Positions 21,919-33,508 of a DNA stretch of 64,000 nucleotides are shown piece by piece. A program made the translations under genes and the position numbers. This stretch comes from Tausonia pullulans (lineage: Eukaryota; Basidiomycota; Tremellomycetes; Cystofilobasidiales; Mrakiaceae). Numbering within the stretch: position 1 is the first letter of the stretch; each line of letters opens with the position of its first letter. The DNA is taken from the NCBI GenBank assembly GCA_951802195.1, contig OX637620.1, positions 1,674,001 to 1,738,000 on the forward strand. Reading direction: 5' to 3'. The notes beneath the pieces were generated by a model. It did no database searches and was not told the DNA's origin. It saw only the letters and a program-made list of their open reading frames with translations.

Positions 21919-24163
21919 ATGCATCTCCCCGGGCAGTTCTCGCTCCTATCCTTTCTCGCCACCCTCCTCCACTCATCCGACCACCCGTCTCACCCCCACT
22001 TCCCATCGACACCTGCGTCGTCGGACGCCTCCGATACCCCCTCCAGCGCCTCCTCCGCCTCCACCTCTACCTTCACTCTCCGACACTCGCACACCCACCA
22101 TCCAACCACAGGCCAGATCATCTTCGCTTCCCACCCTCCGCCTGCACCCGATATTGTCTCATCTCTTGCAGACGACTACCTCGAGCTCCCGATCAAGAGC
22201 AGGCGCGAGCGAGTCTGGCGGCCGCGCGACGTGGGGAGGTACCAGCAGGCGCGGTTCGATGAGGGCTTCGAGGCAAGTGGGTTGGACTGGGATGAGGTGG
22301 AGGTTGAGGCGCCTGGTGAGTTCGATAGTACTCCGTCTGAGTTAGGGAGGCCAAGAAGGGGAAGAGAGGGAGGGGGTGAGGGAGAGCGGCGGCCGACGCG
22401 ACCGTCTCGTGAGGGGATCGGACTCAAGCGAGGGAATCCGCATGTGGACCTGACAAGAGCGAGGGAGACCGGGAAGCGAAACGTGAAGATCAGATGCTAA
22501 TTTACGACCTCTTTCAGACGTCACCAATCGGCTCACACTCCTTAGTTTGGCCAAGATGACCTCGAACGCGTCAATAATCTCCTCCTGTGTTGGCTGGGGC
22601 CACTGGAGATCGAGCCCAGTACTGATGCTCTCTTGCCCACTTCAGCTATCTCGAGTCTCCAGCGGACAAGGGGTGGTACCCGATCGACGACCACAATCAC
22701 GTCCGTGCGGTTTGCTCTCTCCTTTACCCTGACCAACACACACTCATACCTCTCGCCACCATAGACGACCCCAATCGGCTGGGAACCCGACGCCGACGCC
22801 CTGAGAGGCCATGTTTTCGCCAACGCAGACAATTCGACCGTCATCCTTAGCCTCAAGGGGACGAGCGCCGGTTTACTTGGGAACGGGGGACCGACGGCCA
22901 AGAATGTCAGTCTTGATGTGTGGCGCCACCCAAAAGTCGAGGACTGATTGATTGGGGTTTGGGACTCATAGGATCGGCTGAATGATAATTTGCTCTTGTG
23001 AGTCCGTTCGAGCTTCGCTTGTTTGCTCTGATGTGGACCAGTGACTGATGCGAACTCTCCATGTACCCTCAGCTCGTTCGTCCGCTTCCTCTCTTGAGAC
23101 AGTGGAGCGTGGCCTTATCCTTCTCCCTCGTATTGCAGTTGCTGCTGTGCCCGGGTCGACTTCTCCTGGTCGACGGTGTGCGACTGTGTGAGTCAAACGT
23201 TGACTCTCAGATGTCCTCCTCAGTCTTTTGACTTAAGTCTCTCTATCTCAGTACCGCGGCTCCGGCAAGTGCGCCCAGACTTGCGTAGAAAAGGCTCTGA
23301 TCGAAGAGTCTCTCTTCTACCCAATTGCGTGAGCGTCTCCATTCTGTCCGCTATTGCTTTCCTTCAACTCACACTTAATCCTTCTATTCAGCCTCAACCT
23401 CTATAACAACCTCACCGTCATCTACCCGCATGCCAACATCTGGCTGACGGGCCATTCGCTTGGCGGCGGCATTGCCGGCCTGCTCGGGGTGACTTTCGGT
23501 GCACCAACCGTCAGTTTCGAATCACCTGGGGACCGGATGGCCGCGCAGAGGCTGCACTTGCCAATGCCGCCTGCAGGAGAGGTCAGAGCCTTGACGCATG
23601 TGTACCATACCGCTGGTAAGAGTGAGCGGTCCTTCAGATCTCACGAATTCAGCGCTGACACTTCATGGCTTAGATCCTATCCCGATGGGCACCTGCACGT
23701 GAGTGTCTCGCTCCAAGTATCCTCCTGAGCAACACTTAATTTAACACCTCTCCCTCCCTTCACCTTCCAGTGGAACCCTCTCGACGTGCTACGTCGCCGG
23801 TTTCGCTCTTGAGTCGCACTGCCACCTCGGCAAGTCGATCGTCTACGATACGGTGAACAAGCTCAAGTGGTCGGTCGACATCCGGACCCATTCGTGCGTA
23901 TGCTCTCGTCTCTTTCCCCTCCCGACTGCTGTCTCGCTCTCGCTGGCTGACCGAATGAAAGCAGGATCGTCCAAATCATCACCCGTATATTGGACAAGGA
24001 CTGGAACGACGGCGAAGGTTGGGAGAACACCCCGCCGCCAGACGATGACACAGCTGGCGGAGGCAAGGGAGACAAGAAAAGGAAGAAACTGGCGGTGCCC
24101 GTGGCTGAGGCGGAGGACGACTGCGTCGATTGCTTTAAGTGGGACTACTCGGACGACTTTTGA
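21919..24163 (+). CDS. ATG15: Atg15-type vacuolar phospholipase (autophagic body lipase)
   Basis: Class 3 lipase of the Atg15 family, which breaks down autophagic bodies and membrane lipids in the vacuole. Eleven exons (21919-22315, 22518-22569, 22646-22700, 22765-22905, 22972-22997, 23139-23187, 23252-23328, 23392-23615, 23674-23698, 23771-23893, 23965-24163) encode 455 residues. The N-terminal MHLPGQFSLLSFLATLL is a signal anchor followed by His/Ser-rich lumenal sequence. VTNRLTLLSLAKMTSNAYLE and KGWYPI open the lipase region. IWLTGHSLGGGIAGLLG holds the nucleophile Ser, ADPIPMGTC the acid, and ALESHCHLGKS the His. Cys-rich segments (CCCARVDFSWSTVCDC) match family disulfides. The C-terminus is acidic and ends DCFKWDYSDDF. 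Exons of 25 and 26 nt are needed for the conserved frame. Confidence 0.94.
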
Positions 24164-24502
24164 ACTGTCGTTTCTCGTTCATGCCGCGCATCTCAACCGC
24201 CCCTCCATCAGTCCCACGATCTCTCCCTTAGATTACCGGTTTAAACTTTGTTTATCTCATCCTTTGTTGACGTTCTTGCATCCGACCCTGAGCTAGCTCG
24301 CGGAAGGAGGACGAGATGGGAGAACGCTCTGGCCTTCTGCAGCTGGCGGGGTCGACCGAACGTCGTGTCGCAACGGCGTTACTTCGACCATCAGCAGCTC
24401 CCGCCCGCTCGCTTGCATCCTTCCCCCAGCCCACCCACCTCTTTATCGGGCCGCATTATCACGCCCCCATAAGAGACACCCTCATTTGCCCACTTCCCTG
24501 GG
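24164..24502. other. Intergenic, SEC5 promoter
   Basis: 339 nt between ATG15 and SEC5. It should hold the ATG15 3' end and SEC5 promoter. No site or gene recognised. Confidence 0.5.
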
Positions 24503-27500
24503 ATGAGCCGCATCGACGAAGTCGCCCTCCTCCGAAAGTATCGCCTCCGGTCGATCAACCCGACGCGTTGGGAAGATGTCGACTATGAGGCCGAGGGAGG
24601 CTTCATCGGCAACCTCTCGGATGGTGTTGGAGGTACCTCGCTTCTGGCGGGGGGGAGGGACGAGCCAGACCCGTTGGGTCTTCGCCATAGCATCCAGTGA
24701 GCTTGCCCTCGACGCGACTAGGACCAGAAGGACCAGGTTGCTCGAATTGTTTTGTGTGGTCGTGCTGAACTAACTTGCTCCTTTTTGCAGCTCCAAAGAC
24801 CTTGATCTTCAGTCTCGTGAGTCCCACTGGTCTCAGAGAGACAGATAGCAGACGCGACGGCTGACCTGTGCCCGTGCATGTGTGCGCGAGCCGAACGTCA
24901 GGCGCGTCCATCTCGCTCTCAAGCAAGGCGTTCGACCCCAAGGCCTTCCTCTCAACCGCCCACCCAGATGCAACATACCACGATCTCGCCGACGGCGTAA
25001 CCCATCTTCGAGCGTCGATTGAGCAGCGATCCGAGGCTCTCCGTGTCTTGGTCGAGGAGAACTTCGACCGCTTTGTCTCAGTGAAGGCGTCGACTGATGG
25101 TGAGTCGCTCTCTCGTTCACTCACTTGACGAAGGAGTCGGCTGATGCGTTAGCTCTTTAAGGCGTCTTTCAGGACATGCGAACGACCATCCTAACCCCGG
25201 ACTCGGAGCACGCCACGAAAGATCTCCGCCACACGCTCAAGCGTGCGTCTGTCGATCCCCGCCTCCCCCCTCTCAGGCTTCCCGCTACTCACATTCGTCC
25301 GCGCCCTCAGATGCCTCGCATCGCGCCGACCAGGTTTTCCTTCCAGTCTTGGAGAACAGCGTCAAGACGCAGAAGCTCCAGAGCACGCTTTCGGTCTTTG
25401 AGAAGTCCAAGTTCTTCGCCAATCTGCCGACGACCCTGCTTGACTCGATCCGTGCCGTAAGTGCTGGTCTCCCCATCTCCTCGCCTATGCGGATACCAGT
25501 CGTTGATTCCTTAGAATTTATCAGCATCGCTACGACGTCGCTCTCCGCGACTACAAGAAGGGTCGTTTCCTTCGCGAGACCCGCCCGGCCCAGCTCCTCC
25601 CCGTCTCGACTGACACGGCGACGCAGAAGGAGCAACAGCGTCGGATCATTGAGAAGGTTTGGGCTTCAGTTGAGAAGGTCATTGGTGAGATGCGGGCGAG
25701 TCTCGCGGCGCTTCTGAGGGATCCGTCGAGGGCTGTCGAGGAGCAAGAGAAGACGATCGAGTGCGTGATAAAGCTCTGCCTTGTTTTTGAGGAGGAATTT
25801 TTCTGATCGAGGGACGAGCTGCCGTGCAGGATTCTCTTTGAGCTAGATGGGTCAGACGAGCACATCTGGACGTACTTTGACAGCCAGCATGAGAGCATCC
25901 TCGCCCATATGAGGCGCTCGCACGAGATCTTTGCTGCTCGCGTGACGGGTAGGTCGTTTCCGTCTACTCATTTTCAAAGATATCTCTCGCTGACCTGTTA
26001 TTCCAGCTCTCCGCGACAAGATCCATCCCGAGACCATCGAGCCGCGGCGTCAGGCGCTAAACCTCGAACGGAACGCGCTCGCTCTATCGAGCCGAGAGCC
26101 CGAAAACATTATTGGTTGGTCTGGGCCAAAATCCCTGTCATTGATTGTCAACTGACCATAGATGCTTTTGCAGAAATGGGCGAGGGTTACGAGGTCTGGA
26201 AAGCCATGTATGCGCTCGTCAAAGGTCTCTCGGAGATCGTCGTCAACTCGCTTCCGAGCTTCTGGAGAATTGCAAAGTCGTACCTGGATGGCAAGTTCAA
26301 GAAGGTGGGCAGCCTGGTCTGTTGTCTCTCCCTCTAGTCCAAGCTAACTATGGGTCATAGAACTCGACTGCCTCAAACCGGCGGAGTCCAAGCCAATGCC
26401 GTGAGATGGCCCTCGACATCGTCCGACTGTACATCTCGCTACTCTCCGAGTTCTTCACCTTCTCCGATGCGGGCGTCGCCTCATCCTCTGCGACAGAGCA
26501 CGTCCCGGCTTATGTCCCACCGACGAGTGACTCGCTCACAACGGGCCTCTACGTCCTCCGAATCCTCACCGAGATCACTGACTGCGTCGGGGAGGTCGCT
26601 GGCGTCGACATCTCTCCAGCGGCGAGTAGCAGCCTCAAGGATCTCGTGGCATCAGCGCGATGGAGCTTCCAGGAAGCCATTTGCGGAGCCTGGGCGAGAG
26701 ACTCTCACATCTTCCATAAGATCGAAGACTGGACGCTCAGCCCGGACGTCCCCTCGACGACCATCTATCTCAACCGATTGGCGACTTTCCAGCTTCACAA
26801 TACCAACACGGCTTACCTTGTCGCGGGTGGCTCTGAGCGTTCGCCGTCATCTCGCAAGACAGTTCGTTACTCTGTCGCTCTTGTCTCTAGAACTTTTTCT
26901 CACGCAGCCAACCTTACAGAGCGAACTCCCATCCAAATTTGTTATCAAGATCAAGACGGCCTTCTTCGACACCCTCTACTATCTGCTCGACGGACTCGTC
27001 AACCTCGTCTTCGAGTACACCCCACTTCACCAAGAGAAGCCCTCGGCGCTCGGAGGGATCACACTGCCAAAAGGCCAGACGCCGACGCTGGATGTGACGG
27101 ACCTGGTTCGTTGCCCGCTCTCTTCAGTCGTCGTGCAAGACTGACCCTTTCTTGCATCAAAAGGACACTCGGATTCTGCTGACCATCAGCAACATCACCT
27201 ATCTCAAGATGACGCTCCTCCCCAAGATCGTCAAGCAGCTCGAGTCCACCTTCGGCGTCGCGACCGACGCCGATCGAGAGGTACATCGCTTCGCCTCTCT
27301 CTGTTTCCCTCGTCTTCTCGTTTGACTGACCTTCTCGCTCACAGACCCTCGGTACCGTCGTTGATCAGCTCGACGCGATCCTCTTCCGCGACTTTCTCTC
27401 CCGCCGCTCGGCCCACCTCGATTCCATCACCCGCAACGGCATACTGCATTCCCAAGTCGACTGGCTCCGCTCCCAGCGACCGACCGAAGTCGCCGGTTAC

Positions 27501-28009
27501 GTTTACGCGACGTTGCTCGCGCTTGTCGAAGTCCACGCGACAGTCGCGACAGTCGCGAAGGCACTGGTGGAGAGGACGATCGCGAGGCTGTTGGAAAGGA
27601 TCGCGGAGGTCACGTTGGAGTGCTTCCGAGAGGTAGGGAAGTTTGGGATGGGTGGAATGCTCTCGGTGAGTCGCCTTCACCAGTCATCTTGCCCCGTGTG
27701 TTTTTTGACTCATTCGTTCCACGCCAAACCTAGGCCACCCTCCAAACCGAGTTCCTCCACCAAACGCTCGCTGGTCATACAACTCCAGCCTCCACTGCCA
27801 CCCTCGACGAGACGTACGCCGTGATCGCGCGCAACTACTCAGCCAAACCCGGGGAGGACGCCGCGAGGGAGATGGCGGGCGTCAAGCGGACGCTGCTAGA
27901 CAGTCGGAGGGCAACAAACGTCGAGTTCTTGTGTCTTCGGAAGGAGAGGGTCAAGGAGGCTGGCAGTGGTGGTGGGTCGTCTGGATCGAAGACGACGGCG
28001 AGAGCGTGA
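24503..28009 (+). CDS. SEC5: Exocyst complex subunit Sec5
   Basis: Subunit of the octameric exocyst that tethers secretory vesicles to the plasma membrane. Fourteen exons encode 883 residues: 24503-24696, 24791-24816, 24902-25099, 25162-25242, 25311-25456, 25525-25760, 25830-25948, 26007-26114, 26174-26304, 26361-26861, 26908-27105, 27164-27280, 27345-27665, 27734-28009. The start [20 protein letters not shown] and [14 protein letters not shown] are typical of fungal Sec5. The conserved block [20 protein letters not shown], followed by [12 protein letters not shown], starts the helical rods; [20 protein letters not shown] and [21 protein letters not shown] mark the C-terminal CorEx-type bundles. 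A GT dinucleotide inside exon 1 at 24633 is not used, because the DPLGL motif lies beyond it. Exons 4 and 12 follow AAG acceptors. The stop lies 86 nt from that of convergent CMS1. Confidence 0.94.
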
Positions 28010-28095
28010 TCGATGTGTGGACTGTTTTCCTCTGTGCAACGACGACCGAGACAAGAACCACATGTGCAACCAAGACCGACCCCCCGCCCTCCTCC

Positions 28096-29565
28096 TCAGA
28101 ACGCCCCAAGCCGCACATCCCCATCCTCCCTCAGCCGATCGAGTAATCCTCCCTCCCCCGGCCGGAAGACGGCGCGCCAGACCTCGTCCCGAACCTCGGC
28201 GACCTCGAGGAGGGCCCGCTTCTTCGCGTCCCGGTACGTCATGTCGAGGAGGACGTATTTTGGGGGCTTGAGGGACTCTGTGGAGGGGGCGCGCGTGCGT
28301 GAGAATGGGTTGGGAGGTGTGAGAAGGAAGGAGGAAAAAAGTGAGACGACGAACGAGAGAGCAGAAGCTCGCCGACGCGGTGAGGAGTTCCGACGGCGAG
28401 GGAGACGTGCGTATTGGCGAGGTAGGTGATGTGCTCGGAGAGCTTAAAGTGCTTAGCAAAGAGCTGCCATAGCAAACGGAGGAAGTGTCAGGGAGAATGC
28501 TGCAGAGATGGAAACGCGACGACGCCTCGATAGCACTATAGGAACGAACCTTCGCAATCTCGCCTGACCCCGCCGACGACGACCTGCCGACGGCCTTACC
28601 CTTGCCTTTGCCCTTCTTCGCCGCGGCAGACCCACCATCAGCAACCCCGGGGATGAGCTGTCGGAGTTCGCGAACGAGGTCGGCACACCGCTGGCCGGAA
28701 GAGGCGAGGATAAGAACGTGCGGTCGGCCGGGCTCGCTCGGCGGTGTCGTTGGGACGGGGACGGGCAGGAAGGCCAGGACGGAAGCAAGGTTGACAGGTC
28801 CCGTCGGGCAAGGAGGGAGGAGGGATGAGGCTGGGCACGTGGGCGTAGGCGCAGGCGAGTCAGCAAGTAAGGGATGGCACGGACAGTCGCGAAACGCAAG
28901 ACGTACAGGGCAGTCGTCGATCTTCCCACTCGAGGTCCGAGAGCCCTGGAAGCGCTGCCCGCTGTGAGGAGCGAAGCGTCTCGAGCAATGCCAAGGACGA
29001 TTCGCCCATCATCGGTTGTTCGGCGGAATCCAGGCCAAAACAGGAGGAGCCAGACGCGACGGCCGAGGGGAGGGCGTCTGCGGCAGCGAGCCGAAGCTTC
29101 TACTGAGAGAGAACGTGCGCGCGCGTCGAGAAGTCCGGTCGGGGCTGTCAGCTGGGTGTGCGACTTTACGCCTGGATGAGCGAGAAGAAAGAGAGAACGT
29201 ACCTTCTTCTCCTTAAACTTCTCCTTGTTGCGACGCTTTTTGTCCCGCTTCTTTTCCTCGGCCGTCATGCCTGAGGTGTCCCTTGCCTGACCAGCTCCGC
29301 CAGCAACAGGAGCTTTGCCTTTGCTACCGTTGGCCTGCTGCTTGCCAACGCCTTCGTTCCCCCCCTCATCTTCACCATCATCATCTTCGTCGTCCGAGCC
29401 GGCCTTACGCTTGTAGCCAGCGACAGGGTTGGGGTCGCGAACATCGACGTCGCCATCGAGGTCCTCGTCCCAGGCGGGGAGGTCAGTACTGTCCGCGTCG
29501 GAGCCAAAGTTGGAGAGGGCCTCCTCGTTGGTGGCGATGTAGTCGTCCTCGAGCTGGTCGGCCAT
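28096..29565 (-). CDS. CMS1: Cms1/CMSS1 small-subunit ribosome biogenesis protein
   Basis: Component associated with the 90S pre-ribosome (Cms1 ribosomal small subunit family). Five exons (29565-29203, 29099-28907, 28830-28550, 28463-28355, 28277-28096) encode 375 residues. The acidic N-terminus (SDADSTDLPAWDEDLDGD) and basic stretch (AEEKKRDKKRRNKEKFKEKK) precede the helicase-like fold. LSDLEWEDRRLP, HVLILASSGQRCADLVREL, LFAKHFKLSEHITYLANTHV and SLAVGTPHRVGELL are the diagnostic blocks. The gene ends with KPPKYVLLDMTYRDAKKRAL and an acidic tail. Two of the four introns share a GTTCGT donor. It is divergent from the MIT-domain gene, with only 161 nt between start codons. Confidence 0.92.
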
Positions 29566-29726
29566 GTCGAGGGGGACGGCAAGGGGGAAGGACGGGTGGT
29601 GGTGGTTGGACGCGACCTGTCCCTTGGTTCGGAAAGTCCTTCTCGTTCTCTCCCTCGCAGCCAGCAAGAACCAACCCTTAACAACCGGCCTCCGCCGTCT
29701 CTCTTTCCTCTCGCTCAACCATCATC

Positions 29727-31411
29727 ATGAGCCTCGCCGCGGGCCACGCCCACGCAGTCCAGGCTGAGGCCCTCACCGAAGCATGCTCCTACTCCGAGGC
29801 CATCGCTCAGCATCACCAGGCCGCCGAGGCCTTTGGGACTGCTGCCGACCACGAGACGGACGACGACGGGGTGAGGCGGGCTCCCCGTTGCGTTGCTGCT
29901 CGCTCATTCCTGATCTCACGCTCTACTTACAGGCCAAACGAGCCCTTCGGCAGCTCGTAACTTTCCATAATCGACTCGCTGCAGACCTCGCTCGCAAGCT
30001 CGCCTCTCTCCCCGTCGCAGCCCCGGCGCGGTCACCCGCCGCCTCTCCATCTTCGCCTTCTCGCAGGCACGCGACCTCTTCCACAAACTCTTCGTCCTCA
30101 CGCTCGTCAACTTCCCCTATCCCATCAAGAAGCTCACATCCAACACCGCCGTTTGCGCTCTCACCAGCGCCGGTATCGACTCGCGCCTCTCAGACACTCG
30201 CCAAGCAGGCATCGGAACGGCGACTCATGCAGCGGCATCTCGAGTTTTCGCCTAGCCATAGCGGCGGTCCAGCTATAGCCGAGAGAGATGTGTCGACCAC
30301 AACGGCGATGGAGGAGCTGGACACGGCTGTCCGGGCTGGCCAGATTGAAGGACGATCTGAGGGCATGCCGTCTCAACATCGCTCGCTGGAATGTGTGTCA
30401 CTTCCCTGGTCCTTTCGCTGCACACATCCTAGGCTGATCTGGATATGATTTATGTGCCCCTCAGCAACCTCGACCTCTATATCGTCCACCCCAAGAGCCC
30501 GCTCCTTGCCGCATCCAAAATCCACCGCCACCTCCCCTTCTTCCTCCACCTCGTCCGCCTCCTCCCAATCAGATCCCGCCATCGACAATTCTTTCGCCCT
30601 GCTCTCCACATCCTCATCGACTGTCCGCCCTAATACAGCAAGCGGGCGTGCGGATCCGTTCAACCGATTCTGGAACGCCGTCGAGGGTGAGCGCAATACT
30701 CTTGTCACCCTTGATCATTGCTGACGGCAGTCGTGTTAGGCATGCTGGGGGACCATTCGAGCCCGGTAGCCTTTGCCACAGTTCCTCTGGGATCTGTGCT
30801 TGTTCCAGGTCCAGCTTCAGTTGCCACCTCGACTTCGAAAGTGCGACAATCAGACCCAGCCTCTTCCTCGACAACACCAAAGCCTTCACGACCCTCCCCC
30901 TCCACACGACATCATACCGTCCCTGTCTCGACCGAACTTCACCCCGCTTCAGCTTCCCCAACTTCCGATTCCTTTTATCTTGTCCCACCGCAAGCATCAT
31001 CTCAGCAGCCAACAAGCAAGACCTTCGAAGAGCTCACGCTCGAGAACGCCTCGCTGCGCGCATCGCTCGACGCCCTCGCAAATTATTACGCGACCCAGCA
31101 GCAGTCAACAGTGGCCTCCCGCCCTAGACGTCCTACTGCTGCTCCTCCAGCCGTAGACGCGAAGGATGAGAGGATGCGCGCTCTTGAGGCCGAAGTCGCT
31201 GCATTGCGTGTTGAGAACGGCAAGCAGGTCCGTCCCTAGCCCGCCTTCATTTCACTTTCTTGACTGATGCGGTCCACAGAGATCCAAATTGGAAAAGTAC
31301 GATCGGATCTATGCGTCGGCGAGGAAGAAGCAGCAGGTCGCGAGGGAGAAGGAGGCTGCTACGGCAGCAGCCGCGGCAGGAGGTGGACAGAATGGATCGG
31401 GCAAGGAGTGA
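29727..31411 (+). CDS. MIT-domain and coiled-coil protein, possible Atg38/NRBF2 relative
   Basis: Five exons (29727-29870, 29933-30392, 30465-30686, 30740-31227, 31280-31411) encode 481 residues. The N-terminal 70 residues (AVQAEALTEACSYSEAIAQH, HHQAAEAFGTAAD, ALRQLVTFHNRLAADLARKL) form a three-helix MIT-like hairpin. A long Ser/Pro/Thr-rich disordered middle carries a conserved-looking island, DPFNRFWNAVEGMLGDHSSP followed by VAFATVPL. The C-terminal third is a coiled coil (TFEELTLENASLRASLDALA, then MRALEAEVAALRVENGKQ). MIT plus a C-terminal coiled coil is the layout of Atg38/NRBF2, a partner of the autophagy PI3-kinase complex I. That assignment is inference from architecture. The extreme C-terminus is basic then Ala/Gly-rich. 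Confidence 0.7.
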
Positions 31412-31710
31412 GGGAGGAATGAATCTTGACGATCTTGACGATCTTAACGATAACGAACTTGAACGAACATTCATGACGATGGCACGCACTGGCATCTCTC
31501 AACTTCACACAGCGAATAGGCTGGCAGCGAGACGCTGACGACAGATGTCGACACGCGAGTCTGCTCTACGTGGGTCGCGTGTGCATCAGGCGAGCACACT
31601 GGCAAGCGGCGCCGGCCTTCACCGAGGTTTTGCTTCTCTCTTCCCAACTTTCACCTGCTCTTGTTTACCCATTGATCCTTCTCTCCCTTTCTCTCCCTCT
31701 TTCCGCTGCC

Positions 31711-33009
31711 ATGCTTTCCGTCTCTGGCTGGGAAATCCTCTCGCAGGCGCTCGGATGGATGTGAGGCGGTCGCGGCAAACACGTGCTTACTGGATGGATG
31801 ACTGAGTGACGTGCTCCCCTCCTTCGACAGCTACTTTACGTCCTGGTGTAAGTCTAGTACGGCTTTCTCGGCCTAAGAGCACGCTTAACCGCGCCCTCTT
31901 GCTTTCAGCGTTCTCGTTCTACCCGCAGATCCAGTTGAATTTCCAACGAAAGTCCTCCGCCGGCTTCTCTCCCGGTCCGTCCGTCGCGCCATGACTCCCT
32001 TGCTTTCATTTCGCCTTTTGCTTACTCTCTCCCACTCGTCTAAGATTTTGCAACGACCAACCCAATTGGTTACCTCGCATTAACCATCTTCAACAGCGCC
32101 CTCTACTTCTCCCACCACGTCCGGGACCAGTACGCCCAGCGGCACGACAACAAGACGCCCACCGTCGGCTTCATCGATGTCGGCTTTGCGATTCACGTAG
32201 GTCCATTCCTACTCTCTTCTACTTTTTTTAGTCAATGGCTCATCTGTACGAACGATATTTCCCAGGCTCTTGGTCTCTCCCTCATCTGCTTCGGCCAGAC
32301 CATCTTTTACCCCCGCACGGCCGAACAAAGGCTCTCCCAATACAACAAGATCGTTATCCCGCTCATTGTCCTCTCCATCTCGACGTACGGCGTTGTCGTT
32401 TGGAGCGGGCTCGGCGGGCTCCAGCTTCTCGATTGGCTCTACGGGTTCTCGTACATCAAGGTATGCTCGCACACGGCGAGACGCGCTCGGTGTGCGGCGA
32501 TCGCTGACCTTCCCACCACCAGATCTACATCACATTTTCAAAGTACGTGCCTCAGGCCATCCTCAACTATCAGCGCAAGAGCACCATCGGTTGGTCGATG
32601 TGAGTCGTCACCTATGCCCTTCTCTTTCGCCTCGTGCCTACGGACTGACACATCCTCTTGTAGCGCCAACATCTGGCTCGACTTCATCGGCGGCCTCCTC
32701 TCGTTCGTCCAGCTCATCCTCGACTCGTGGCTCATCGATGATGTTGTCGGAGGCGTCTTTGGAAATCCTTCCAAACTCGTGCGTCTGTCTCCCCCTTGCG
32801 TCCCTTTGCCTTGTTGCTGATATGCCGTGTGTGATAAATGACAGGGAATGGGCCTCTTCTCCCTATCATTCGACATCCTCTTCCTCGTCCAACACTTTAT
32901 CCTTTACCCGGACACGGAGAAGCAGATTTTGGCAGCTGAGAACGCTCCCATACAGGGGGAGGCGGACGAGCGGACGCCGCTCGTGGCTGGTCAGCAGGGG
33001 AGCGCATGA
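31711..33009 (+). CDS. Cystinosin-type PQ-loop cystine transporter
   Basis: Lysosome/vacuole cystine-proton symporter of the cystinosin (yeast Ers1) family. Eight exons (31711-31760, 31831-31847, 31909-31974, 32045-32196, 32266-32460, 32523-32599, 32664-32778, 32845-33009) encode 278 residues. Seven membrane helices are readable. The two PQ loops are present: SFSFYPQIQLNFQRKSS in exon 3 and KYVPQAILNYQRKSTIGWSI in exon 6, both with the Pro-Gln pair. WLDFIGGLLSFVQLILDSW matches the conserved post-PQ helix, and FGNPSKLGMGLFSLSFDILF the last. The cytosolic tail ends in GEADERTPLVAGQQGSA, with an acidic dileucine-like ERTPLV sorting signal. Exon 2 is only 17 nt. Confidence 0.95.
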
Positions 33010-33508
33010 TCTCAGGGCAGGGGGAACTAAGAAGGGTTCTCGAGCCTTGTCAAAAACAAAACAAAAAAAAAAGGGGGGGGGGGGGGGGGATAATGAGGAG
33101 CTATCTTCGGCGTCGATATTACTGTCTATTTGTCAGGCTGGGCTCCGCAGAGACGAGGGACGACAATCCACTTTCTCGAGTCTGCGTAGAAAACAAGGAT
33201 GGGCCATACGTGACTCAGCCACAAAGAGGACTGGCTAAAATAGTAAGTGAGGTGAGCTAGAAGCTATGCCAGAGTGGAAAAGTGCTGGGATTAATGTTTG
33301 ACGGATCGAGGGAGGTAGATGTCAAGTTGGTTTTGTTGCACACAATGTCTACATCACATGATGCTTTCAAATTCTCTCTCACTCGAGACAGTGTCAGAGA
33401 ACTTGGACTTGAGATATCCAGAATGAAAACTATATCATAACTACAAAAATAAAGTGATAATCTAGGAGAGGACGACCTGGAGAAACGGCGCGCTCACCTG
33501 GTAAAAGC
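33010..33508. repeat. A10G17 homopolymer tract and AT-richer 3' flank
   Basis: Downstream of cystinosin the sequence becomes AT-richer. A run of ten A (33063-33072) is followed directly by seventeen G (33073-33089). The tract probably lies in or just past the cystinosin 3' UTR. The rest of the interval shows no open frame with recognisable features. Confidence 0.8.

Noticed and set aside
21254-21962. Minus-strand frames antisense to EF-Ts
   Set aside because: They mirror the well-supported EF-Ts exons and have no conserved motifs.
23044-23138. ATG15 exon starting after the acceptor at about 23072
   Set aside because: That exon would break frame before the conserved CCCARVDF; the acceptor at 23138 keeps it.
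24633-24790. An earlier intron in SEC5 starting at GTACCT (24633)
   Set aside because: Sequence beyond it encodes the conserved [12 protein letters not shown], and the GTGAGC donor at 24697 gives consistent phases.
31412-31538. Acidic repeat frame (NLDDLDDLNDNELERTF) as a C-terminal exon of the MIT-domain gene
   Set aside because: It is in another frame than the coiled-coil exon, and I find no splice pair that joins them; it most likely lies in the 3' UTR. Its tandem GATCTTGAC units are short.
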